From contig NW_003314290.1 in the NCBI RefSeq assembly GCF_000143415.4, positions 1,012,132 to 1,076,131 of the forward strand: a stretch of 64,000 nt of DNA. Direction: 5' to 3'. Below, one piece after another: positions 35,747-44,918 of this stretch. The position numbers and the translations under genes were made by a program. A model generated the notes under the pieces. The model did not search any database and had not been told where the DNA came from. It saw only the letters and a list, made by a program, of their open reading frames with translations. Positions within the stretch are counted from its first letter, which is position 1; each line of letters opens with the position of its first letter. The stretch is from Selaginella moellendorffii (lineage: Eukaryota > Streptophyta > Lycopodiopsida > Selaginellales > Selaginellaceae).

Positions 35747-36398
35747 GAACATATGGCATTTTTGGAAATACAAGATGCTTTGGAATATCCAATCATGCAT
35801 GGTATAAATATAGCGAGGGTATTAAATGATATCCCAATCATGATCTTTCTTTTGGATTTCGCGTGCATGCAGTCTGAGGAATGATGACGTTGCGGATTTC
35901 TTTTGGATTTCACGTGCATGCATGCGCGCGGCGATCCAGAAATTAATGGTGGCGCCCAAGTCCAAGGAATGATGACGTGGCGGGATTACCAACCGTCGTG
36001 ACATTTCGCGCGTGTGAGGTTAAGTTTTGCATTTTGCTTCGTACTCGCGCTCGCATCGCACTCCCACTCACGATCACGCTCACATTTGCGCTCATCTACC
36101 TTCTCTACAGGTTTCTCGTGTGCATTGGCGTCCACTCGCGCTTGCATCACACTCGCGCTCGCATCGCGCTCGTGTGCATCGGCGTCCACTTCAAGACACA
36201 CCCAGTTTGTAGCTTCGCCGCCAACTCCGCCGCCCACTCTGCCACCCACACGCAGCCCACTTGGCGTCCCGGGAGATTTCAGCGCCACTCTCCAACTGTA
36301 AGTGGCAGAGTAGCCTTGCTGCTACGATCCGCTGCACACACAGTGCACATTCGCCAGCGAGTCCAGCCTCGATTGTCACGGCCTCCATTCGGCTTCAA
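35747..36398 (+). promoter_or_regulatory. Probable promoter and 5' leader of the plus-strand transposon gene
   Basis: The stretch before the proposed ATG is GC-richer than its surroundings, with repeats of CGCTCGCAT/CACTCGCGC. Short GGATTTC..GTGCATGCA repeats occur near 35850-35930. No domain is recognisable in the open frames. A clear donor (GGTAAGT) follows the ATG at 36399. Promoter function is inferred from position only. Confidence 0.4.
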
Positions 36399-39300
36399 AT
36401 GGTAAGTCTTTTAGGCCAAGTAGAAAATGGCATGAGGCCACATGCCATTCAGTAGCAACATTGGCATGCACCGATTGGGCTCTCAAGTGCAGTCCGGTTA
36501 CAGATGGCGTGTAGCCTCACGCCATCTTAGGATGCAGCCTCAAGACATCTGATGCAGTGGTGAATGGCGTGTGGCCTCACGTTATTTCCAGCTGCTAGCT
36601 TTTCATCTGTCAGCTCTAATTGTTGTGCATTTCTGAACAGGCGAGGAATTGCGTTCTTCTTCCAGCCACTGTCAATGTGGATGCAGAGAAGGGGGAGGAG
36701 CTCACCAGTTGGACTTTCGGGATGGAAGGCGAGGATCTGAGGCTGTACAACACAGATGGTGGGAGAAAAGAATGCATGGGGATCCTCATCCAAGTGACAG
36801 ACACTCCATGCAGTTCCATGCAAGAATATGGACTGGCACTTGTGGTAGAGACAGCGTCCGCCTTCAAGATCCACCTTGCACATCCTAGCGGCTTCCCGGA
36901 GGGGGGCAGCGGCTATGAGGAATTCCTAGAGGGAGCTAGGGAGAGGTTGTCCAGGAGGCCCACAATTTCAAAGACGCTGCGGGTCTATGCAGATCACATG
37001 GAATCCATGGACCTCACCTACGGCGATGTTCAAAAACTATATTCCAACATTGAGCCGTTGAGAGTGCCTCCAGTTCGCGAAGCGAAGGGGAAGGGGGTTG
37101 ATCTGGAAACTACCCCGAAGCAGAAAAGGGTGGTCAAGCTCAAGTCGACGTCCGACTCTCTTGCTCCAAAAAAGAAGCTACTCGGTGATGCCATTGCCTC
37201 GGGTTCGAACACTACACCCACAAAAAAGAAGAGCCGCAAAGAGCAGAAAGAGCAAGAAGAGGCAGCAAAAATCGTCGCAGATAATAGTACTTGTTACTAT
37301 TCCAACAAAGTATATACAATCGACGTGAGCCGTATCGACATCCAAAGCAAATACAACCACAGGCTAGTATCTGATGAGTGGGTGGAGAAACTGAAGCAGA
37401 AGATGCTGGCAAGTCTAGTAACACCCAACATCGCAGACGTGATCCCCTACTACCGAACAATGAAGGGCGAGACGAGGTTTCCAGACTTGATCAATAGGAA
37501 GGTGTTGGACGATCAGAACATCCGGTTCTATGCCGTCTCCGGGCAGCATTCTAGCTTGGCGATGCAAGAGATAGTTGTGGATATTATGGTGGGCGAGGAG
37601 GTGAAGAAAGTCTTCAAAACAAGAGTTGTCCGCCTGATAAAAGGCAACTTGCCCCTCCGATCTATCATATCCATCTCCCACACGCAGAATGTCAAGCAAG
37701 AAACGTGCTACAAATCGAGTCTGCATGAGACATTGGCACGAACACGGAAGCTCTGGGTTCAACTGAAGAAGCCACAAAAACCAGGACAAGGACGTGCACT
37801 AGCAACTAGCGCCTGGCAGGTAAGCCTCGTTGCATGTGGCATAGCATGTGGCCTCACGCCATTTCCATTGCAGGAATTCTCGAGTCTTCTCTTGAAAACA
37901 CTGGGGGTCAATGACACACTCAGCATCCATAACATTCTACTCGCGACAAAAGTTGTTTTTGACAAATGGGTAGATGTGCTGAGGAGGTACCATGACGGGG
38001 AGTTGCTAAACTCAATGGGTGTGGAGGACAGCCGGAAGCCCAATGATTTAAAGCTCAACGCCTTGCGTTTCTCGTGGTCTCTAGATGACAACGACCTTCT
38101 GACAGTGGCTAATGCTCTTCTACGTGGTGAGGTAGTCTTCAACAAGACCAAAATGACTCCCGGCCATATTGTGACATACGAGGACTTGTGCACGACTCTG
38201 AGAGCTCGTGCGCTATTGAAGGATTGGATCTTCGAGCAAGTGGCCGTGGAGAGGGTGAGCATTGACACCACGCAAGAGATGATGGAAGAGCTGGAATTGT
38301 CAAATGAAGACATCGACGAGTATGTGAAGGGGGCCCCCAAGTTCATCGATCTGCTGCGGGATGCCACGAAAAGTAAAGCTGAGAAGTTGGATCAGTATCC
38401 AAATTTCATTAAGAGGGATGTCGACCGCCGGCTTCAGAAACAGCTCGACCCCGCAGCAGAGGCCTATCGAGAACCTTACCGGGTATACATGAATTCGGAT
38501 AAGGATAAAAGGTGGAGGAGCATCGTTTCCCGCGGAGATGAGCAGGTCAAGAACATCTTTTGTGTGATGGACTTCACAAACGAGGAGATCACTCATGCAG
38601 ACGAAGTCAACTCCATCATTGACTTAATGGTGGGACTTGCGGAGGTGGAATCTTCAATCCACTATATGATCTACGACTCCGAATCCTATCACAAGTTCTG
38701 GAAAGCCTTGAACGAGGTGAAGGCTCGGTTGAAAGGCAAGGAGATGCAGGAGATCCATGGGATAATGGCTAAGAAGAAGATACCGACGAATGTCCGCATT
38801 TTCACACTCACCCTTGTTATTGGTCCTGTAGCAGAGTGGGACTGGAGTGACTTCCCAGCTTCGTTCGACAAGGCCGATCGAATTGATCTGAGGGAGGTCA
38901 ATTTACCCGTGCCTGAGGAACTGAAGACGGCTATGGAGCTTTTGAATCCAGAGAAAGCTCCAGGTGCAGCATGGGAAATGCTTAGCTGGGTCTTCAACGC
39001 AATAGTTGCTTCCGACTCCAAGGGCAAATGCGTTGTCGAGTACAACTGTGGCAGACAATTCTTTCGAGCCGCACTACTCAAGGGTGTCCCGTGTGTTGTG
39101 GTGACAAACTCCATTGAAGAGGTGACTTCAATGGAGCATATAATTACAGTTGCCAAAGAAAAACAGTATCTTCTCTGCGAACTTGGTGAGTACGCACTTT
39201 AAGTTTAAATGTTATCTCACAAGCTCTGTATGCAGGAGCGTGGCCACCCCCAGATGCTGAAACGGCGTTAACAGCTACTGTTGAAGATACCCATGTTAGG

Positions 39301-41099
39301 CCAAGCTCACAACCTGCACAAGGTAAGGTCACGTGAGGCCTCACGCCATTTTGATTATAGATCGTTGTGAATATTCAGACACGAGGATTGAAAAACACAC
39401 TGGTGGCGCGTCGAAGAAGGACAAACAGACAAGCAATAGGAAAAAAGGAGGTACAAATTATATTTGCAATGGCGTGTGGTCTCATGCCATTCCTTGCAGG
39501 AGACACTTCTTCAAAGGCAAAACAGGCAAGCACCAGCCAAGCTCAAACTGACAGTGGTCATAAAAAGCGAAAGCACGTTGGACAGTCGTTGGGATCAGAG
39601 GCGTTTGATTCGAAAAGGAAGAAGGGCAACGGAAAGATGATAGGTAATGCCTCGCGGTTATGGCGTGTGTGCTCATGCCATTCATTGCAGATCAAGGGCT
39701 GACTGAAAGCAGCCAGTCACCACCTCCTAACTTAGATTCCTATGGCGGACTCCCCTTCCCCAATCTCAATGGAGAGGTACAATGGATGAGGGATGCTTTT
39801 CAAGTCAGGGCCACGTTTTTCTCATCTCGTCGTCTTCGAAGGGTGCAAGAACGTGCAGAAACCATGTTAAGACAGTCGGGTGAGGATACGGTCCTAGGTC
39901 ATGCACTAAAACAGGCTATGGATGTCTTGTATTTTGAGATGGAGACTCGGCCAGATGATTTTCCCAAGATGGTCCTGGAAGAACAAGCCATCCAGCCTGA
40001 GCAGCCTATGGAAGAAATGCAGGAGGGGGATGAGGAGCCAGAGAAAGATAATGAGCAGGAAGAGCAGAAGGACGAAGAGGAGGACAAAGAAGAGGAGGAC
40101 GAAGAAGAGGAGGACGAAGAGGACTTGGATGGTCCTCACAATGGTGACAATCACAATAACGACGACGACGATGATGACGACGATGGCCAGCCTGAGGTGG
40201 CCAAAGAGCAGCGGAGGAAGGTCATACAAGACAAACCATCAAGTAAATAATAGTACATCCATTCCTAACCTTTTACCATTTCTAACATTGTCCATGTAGG
40301 TTGCAAAGCAAATGGTAAGTAGAGATTATTCAGTTGAATTAAGATACAAACTCTAGCCTTTAGTGTCGAGGAAGGATAGTGCCAAGCAAGGGTCGAAACG
40401 TATGTCCAATCCTTCAGAATCAGCAGTGCGCCCAAGTGATATCGGTCCTAGTTCCTCAATAGCAGTTGATGGTAAATACAGTATAGTCGATTCAATGTGC
40501 TAATGAGTTTGTTTTTAGTAGCACGGGAGGATACCATCTCAATCGAAGGGAGATATTTGGACATGCATATGGATTCGCCAATGGACTCTACTTGCCTGCA
40601 AGAGTCATCAGAGCTGGTGGAGGCTACTATCCATATCAACGCCAAGCAAGCTGACCACGCTCCACTTGATGCTGCCCATACCACTGAGTCAATCTTGTCC
40701 ACGTATCCAACTGACGGTGACCAGGCGCCATTAAACCCGCATAAGGCCGCCCCAGCCGCCGAGCCGGTCGTATCCTCATTTCCAACGGACTCAACGTGTG
40801 CTCAATCGTCTGACTACGCGCCGTTGGAACCTCCCTACACCGCCCCTGCTGCCTGTTTGGTCATGTCCACTTTGCCAACGGAGGCACCAGCTGAAATGGC
40901 GTGTGATCACACGCCATCGGAACCACCCCATGCCACTGTTGAGCCAGTTGTACCAGAGTCTACAGCTGAAATGGCATGTGCCCACACGCCATCGGATGCG
41001 ATTGACCCCACATTGCAGAGGAGAGTATTTCCGCCCTTCACGTTTCCTCGACAAAACCCTCTCAACGACCATCGGGAGCACCATTCGCTAATATTGTAA
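36399..41099 (+). CDS. ParB-like protein gene of the DNA transposon, many short introns
   Basis: My model starts with ATG at 36399-36401, split from exon 2 (36641-37819, reading ARNCVLLPA). Further exons are 37874-39185, 39236-39322, 39379-39450, 39500-39643, 39691-40242, 40300-40314 (15 bases), 40364-40471 and 40519-41099. All junctions have GT-AG borders and keep one frame. After a Lys-rich segment (residues about 150-215) comes a ParB/sulfiredoxin-like domain: YTIDVSRIDIQ, then FYAVSGQHSSLAMQEI, where ParB nucleases have a G.HR motif. Alpha-helical sequence follows, then basic NLS-like exons (KKRKH, KRKKG) and a stretch almost entirely D/E at 40020-40190. The frame stops at TAA 41097-41099. 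A 1-base shift there would connect it to the phosphatase exon. Function is unknown; DNA binding is plausible. Confidence 0.65.
36402..36640 (+). other. Intron 1 with three palindromic motifs
   Basis: Donor GGTAAGT follows the start codon and the acceptor is TTCTGAACAG. Motif copies lie at 36427-36448, 36504-36525 and 36564-36585. At 239 bases it is the longest intron of the gene. Confidence 0.6.
37820..37873 (+). other. 54-base intron carrying a palindromic motif
   Basis: GTAAGCC...CCATTGCAG borders. Its length is a multiple of three and it lacks stops, so it can be read through as 18 residues (VSLVACG...). The motif (37841-37862) lies just 11 bases before the 3' splice site. Confidence 0.75.
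39323..39690 (+). other. Three short introns, each with the palindrome near its 3' splice site
   Basis: The introns are 39323-39378 (motif 39328-39349; acceptor 39360 is also possible), 39451-39499 (motif 39469-39490) and 39644-39690 (motif 39660-39681). The last two end GCCATTCCTTGCAG and GCCATTCATTGCAG, so motif plus acceptor form one conserved block. Removing them joins NLS-rich exons in frame, phase 1 each time. Confidence 0.75.
40896..40992 (+). repeat. Two exonic palindromic motifs
   Basis: Copies at 40896-40917 (a perfect palindrome, ATGGCGTGTGA and its complement) and 40971-40992 lie in the open frame and each encodes EMAC.HTPS. Both sit in the same context (GCTGAA before, CGGA after), so the flanks were duplicated with the motif. 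Confidence 0.8.
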
Positions 41100-41149
41100 A
41101 TGGTAAAATTGACTTGTACCATTTTTTATGCTGACGCATTTCATTTCAG

Positions 41150-42012
41150 AGTCACGACGAAGGTACTGTATCGTTTTTGATCTGAACGGTGTCCTTTTCT
41201 CCCATGAGCGTGGCTCGTCCTCGAATGTCACTGCACCCTCCAAAGCCTGCGGTCGCAAGTTGGTCAAAAGAGACAGATTCACATTAATCACACGGGAGAA
41301 ACTGCGGGATCTAATAATGACCATGTGACACTTAAAACAGAGGGCCGGGTTCAATTTGCAATTGGGAGTTTGGACATCCATGATGCGCCACAATGCATTA
41401 ACGTTGCTACAGATGATGCACGATCAGACGCGAGTAATATTACCATTTGACTTTCTCCTAACGCAGGAGGATTGCTTGACTATGGTCCATGTGAGGGGTA
41501 GCAAACCCATCTTCGTCAAGCCAGAGGCTGTAGTGATGAACCGGACTGCTAGGTCAAGTGAAATCCTCATCATCGATGACTCACCAATTAAAACTGTAGC
41601 GAACACGCACACATATGCAGTGCACCCCATCTCTTGCAGTATGGAAACTAGGGAGAAGAAACCGTATGTTCTGGGGGACCTTGCAAAACGGCTTGGAGCG
41701 ATGGTGATAGAGAACCGGCCAGTCCAGGAGGTGGCTGTAGAAATCAACCAAATGGCAGATAGAATGGTATATCAGAAGCCATTTGATCGGACAGACACCA
41801 GTCATCATTTATGGCATGTATATTGTCTAGCCAAGCACTATCCGCATCTCCATAATCTGCTCAACCGGATGGGTTCTTTGACCACTGAACATGAGCGTGG
41901 ACGTATTAGAGAAGAGATGGCATTACTATTGGGTTTAAATCCTGATAGTGTGGAGAGTGATGAAATTCCAAGATTATTGTATAGGCGTTGGAGGCAAAAA
42001 ATAACAGTCTGA
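41150..42012 (+). pseudogene. FCP1/NIF-type HAD phosphatase domain, one in-frame TGA
   Basis: After a 3' splice site (CATTTCAG) the frame reads SRRRYCIVFDLNGVL, HAD motif I of the FCP1/SCP/NIF group with N in place of the second Asp. LGVWTSMMRHNA (motif II) and ILIIDDSPIK (motif III/IV) follow. TGA at 41326-41328 breaks it between motifs I and II; a CGA-to-TGA change would explain it. The C-terminal 100 residues after the HAD core are not recognised. The family dephosphorylates Ser, for example on the RNA polymerase II tail. The loss of the second Asp, the usual acid/base, makes activity doubtful, although plant proteins with DLNGVL are known. It is probably the last exon of the ParB-like gene, joined by a frameshifted 41.1 kb junction, but a separate gene is possible. 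Confidence 0.75.
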
Positions 42013-42454
42013 GATGGCATGTATTTATTTAAAAATGTAACTTATTATGGCATGGGGTTCCATGCCATTGTATTAATATTAAAAGACAATTCTTTGAGAG
42101 GATTTGCATTATACTAGAAGTGTTACAGCATGTTATTGGAAGTCTACGAAGTTGTTTTATTAAAAAGGGGAAAGTAAAGATTGAATGGGGACTTGGGCTC
42201 CACCTAGACTCGGAGCAACTGAGCCAATATTAAAAGGATGGAAAGAAATTAGACGACGATGACAAGGAGAAGAGAGAGGTGAAGCAGTGGCAGGGGGAGG
42301 AGAAGTGATTGAGTAGACATTTCCTTGTTTAAAATAAAATGGCATGTGCCTCAATGTAGTTGAATTTTGTTATATTTATATACTATATAAAGGTTTGGAA
42401 ACCTTATTTTACAAATGGGATAATGACAATTCCCACTTTAACGAAATAGAGCTT
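42013..42454. other. Right subterminal region and terminal inverted repeat
   Basis: A palindromic motif copy lies at 42047-42068, with half-copies near 42014 and 42339. The right inverted repeat is 42428-42454, ending CGAAATAGAGCTT, and family 2 integrase sequence starts immediately after. No coding sequence is seen. Confidence 0.75.
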
Positions 42455-43735
42455 TATGCGAAACACAACGGACTCATATACTACAAGCAAACGAGGGTGT
42501 ATGTTCCAGAAGGGGAACTAAGGAAGGTAGCCTTAGAGGAGTGTCATGATGGACCTCTTGTAGGACACGGTGGAGTGCCCAAGACGATGGGCTTACTCAA
42601 GAGGAAGTATCACTGGCCAGATATGGCTAAGGATGTCCAAGACTATGTAAAGACATGTCCAACATGTCAGCAGGTCAAAGCCGTGACTAAGGCTAGTGGG
42701 GAAAGCATCCCAATTCCAGATCATCCGTGGAAATGTCTTACGATGGACTTCATCACGGGACTACCCCCAAGCGAAGGGTTCGATGCGATATTCGTGGTGG
42801 TGGATCAATTTTCGAAGATGGCACATTTCATACCCACAAGTATGGGGTATTAAGTCAAGTTGATGGCACTAACACTTCTTGACAGACGGACAAACGGAAA
42901 GGGTGAATAGGCAGCTTTGCAATGCTATGTCTCAAGAGACCAAACCGATTGGGTAAGTCATTTGGGACTTGCGGAAATATGTTATAACAACTCACCACAT
43001 TCGAGCATCGGGGTGAGTCCATAGGAAGTCATCAATGGGCGAGCTATTGAAGGTCCTATGGAACTCAGCGTGGCCGAGTATCATGGAGAGTTACCCGTAG
43101 TGGAGGCATTCACAGCGGAAAGACTCAGCATTTGGAATTTAGTGAGGGATTCCTTGGAACAGGCTCAACAAAGGCAAACCAAGTACGCAAACCAGAAGCG
43201 CCGGGACGTAGAGTTCCAAGCTAGGGAGAAGGTGTGGCTGAACACCAAGAACCTCAGGCTACCAAGTGGGATCAAACGGAAGTTAACCCAAAGGTAAAAA
43301 TGCATGTATTCCTGTAAATAAATTGATCTTGAGTTCCTTAAGCAGGTTCGCGGGGCCTTATGAGATTGAGGCTCGAATCAGTAAAGTGGCTTACCGTCTC
43401 CGACTTCCTCGAGAGATGGGGAAGATGCACCCCGTGTTCCACATGAACTTACTCAAGCCGTACTTTGAGGATCCGCTTCGCAAAGACCAAGTAAGGCCTT
43501 TACCTGAGGTTATCCAAGGGGAAGAGGAATACGAAGTCGAGGCCATCCTCAATGCGCGCAAGAGCAAGCGACAAGGACGCGAAGTGAGAGAGTTCCATGT
43601 GAAGTGGAAAGGATTTCCACACTGCGAAGCAACATGAGAACCGGAGGAGAACCTAGTGAATGCGCGAGATCTAGTGAAGGAATTTCTGCAAGGCAGAACT
43701 CTATGTACTTATGCAAAGTTCAATTAAAAGTATCA
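42455..43735 (+). pseudogene. Family 2 integrase with chromodomain (second copy)
   Basis: The frame reads the zinc-binding region (EECHDGPLVGHGG, then CPTCQQ) and the start of the core (MDFITGLP, IFVVVDQFSKMAHF). A deletion near 42845 removes the second catalytic Asp. Downstream come EQAQQRQTKYANQKRRDVEF and, after an intron (43294-43345), the GPY/F module (FAGPYEIEARISKVAYRL, MHPVFHMNLLKPYF). The chromodomain follows (YEVEAILNARK, FHVKWKGFPHCEAT, EPEENL). TGA stands where chromodomains have Trp. This is the 3' half of an element in plus orientation; its 5' half is missing at the transposon border. Confidence 0.85.
43294..43345 (+). other. 52-base intron inside retrotransposon pol
   Basis: GTAAAAATGC...CTTAAGCAG separates AAATTAACCCAAAG from GTTCGCGGGGCC. 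Splicing gives KLTQRFAGPYEI, the continuous GPY/F-module start, while reading through meets TAA. The copy at 49432-49483 is the same length with the same borders. Confidence 0.85.
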
Positions 43736-43859
43736 ATTGGTGAAGTTGAGCAATGGCATATGTTGGGACCCGAAGGCACGCCAAAGGTAAACTAATTAGC
43801 ATGGGTTAGCTACGTCGACCAGGCATAGGGAGCTACGCCCAACTCCCTACGGGGATGTC
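43736..43859 (+). other. Family 2 sequence downstream of pol
   Basis: Short stretch after the chromodomain (SIGEVEQWHM...), matching 49860-49984 in the other copy. It ends with the ATGTC target of the TRIM at 43855-43859. Confidence 0.6.
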
Positions 43860-44641
43860 TGTAGCGCATGTGATCATGGGATGAGATTTGGATATACTGT
43901 CACCGTGGATCTTTGGAACCTTGGGGGATAAATGGGGATAAAATAGCCACTAAAGGCTCTCTCATCAAGCAATTACCCCTTTTCCAGTTGGCTTAAGGGG
44001 AGAGAGATAAGGTGTGCTACAGTTGGTATCGGAGCAAATGGCACGGGTTCGATTCCCATTGATTAGTGGCTACTTAAAAGTATAATATACCCTTGAGCAA
44101 GGTATATTCCTACCCCTAAATTTGAAATCGTACATATTGGGCATCCATACGTACGTCCTTCCTCTTGTGTGGTGTATCCACGGACGAAGGTATCTACCGT
44201 GGGACTACGGTACGGGTGGATGACTAGTTGCCTCACATGGAATAGCTGGTCTGCACAATGGAAGGATTGGTAGATTGAGTGCGGAAATGGAGGTGCTGGT
44301 TCCCCTTGGCTCAGTAGGGGTTGCTAGTCAATAGTCAATGAGGACATTGACATCTCTGAAGGGGGGGTGAGTGTAGCGCATGTGATCATAAGATGAAATT
44401 TGGATATACTGTCACCGTGGATCCTTGGAACCTTGGGGGATAAATGGGGATAAAATAGCCACTAAGGGCTCTCTCATCAAGCAATTGCCCCTTTTCCAGT
44501 TGGCTTAAAGGGAGAGAGATAAGGTGTGCTACAGTGAACCTTGGGGGATAAATGGGGATAAAATAACCACTAAGGGCTTTCTCATCAAGCAATTGCCCCT
44601 TTTCCAGTTGGCTTAAGGGGAGAGAGATAAGGTGTGCTACA
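43860..44641 (+). mobile_element. TRIM element (mini LTR retroelement), 782 bases
   Basis: LTRs of 162 bases at 43860-44021 and 44372-44533 start TGTAGCGCATGTG and end GTGCTACA. TTGGTATCGGAGC (primer-binding site) follows the first, and a purine tract (GAAGGGGGGGTGAG) precedes the second. The 350-base interior has no coding sequence. A third, 5'-truncated LTR (44534-44641) follows directly. ATGTC flanks the unit at 43855-43859 and 44642-44646. It relies on enzymes of other elements. A solo LTR of the same family lies at 10759. Confidence 0.93.
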
Positions 44642-44918
44642 ATGTCGAATCCGTAGACGTATTCTACAGAGGTTGGGTTCGAGTCCCAACCCCCTAGTAA
44701 AGCAAGGTTGGGTTCAAGTCCCGACCCCATACTAGGGCGTGGTTTGGTGAGGAGTATAGGGACACCTATATTCCGTTGTCATGGGCTCTTGGCCAGGGAG
44801 GCTGAGTTAGGCACACCGCTAAGTGGGGGGATGCCCCCGGAGACATGGTCAACAAGTCGTAGGATCAAAAGAGAGACGTTTGATGTGGGCATCGAACTTC
44901 TTCTATGGGTGGTGGAGT
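44642..44918 (+). other. Family 2 pre-LTR region with tRNA-arm-like repeats
   Basis: GTTGGGTTCGAGTCCCAAC (about 44672) and GGTTGGGTTCAAGTCCCGAC (about 44705) look like T-stem/loops with a B-box-like GGTTCGAGTCC. The homologous region at 50013-50070 keeps both. No full cloverleaf is visible, so I do not call a tRNA gene. Confidence 0.45.

Larger units (their letters stand above)
29335..42454. mobile_element. 13.1 kb DNA transposon with DUF7869-type transposase and palindromic motifs
   Basis: The terminal inverted repeats are 27 bases (29335-29361 and 42428-42454, outer part AAGCTCTATTTYGTTAAAG) with two mismatches. Inside are two divergent genes: a transposase-like gene on the minus strand (30460-33601) and a multi-intron ParB-like/phosphatase gene on the plus strand (36399-42012). 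A 22-base palindrome is repeated about twenty times and a long hairpin separates the genes. Left flank is a family 1 LTR and right flank a family 2 integrase. I cannot see a target duplication, so one side was probably rearranged after insertion. I cannot place it in a named superfamily. Confidence 0.75.

Noticed and set aside
35977-36405. 142-codon frame before the ParB-like gene
   Set aside because: Low-complexity CGCTCGCA repeats; it does not join exon 2 in frame, whereas the ATG at 36399 does.
39906-40229. Minus-strand hydrophobic frame (Val/Leu/Ile-rich)
   Set aside because: It is the complement of the acidic GAC/GAG-rich exon on the plus strand.
44672-44700. tRNA gene
   Set aside because: Only a T-arm-like hairpin is seen; no acceptor, D or anticodon arms could be folded.
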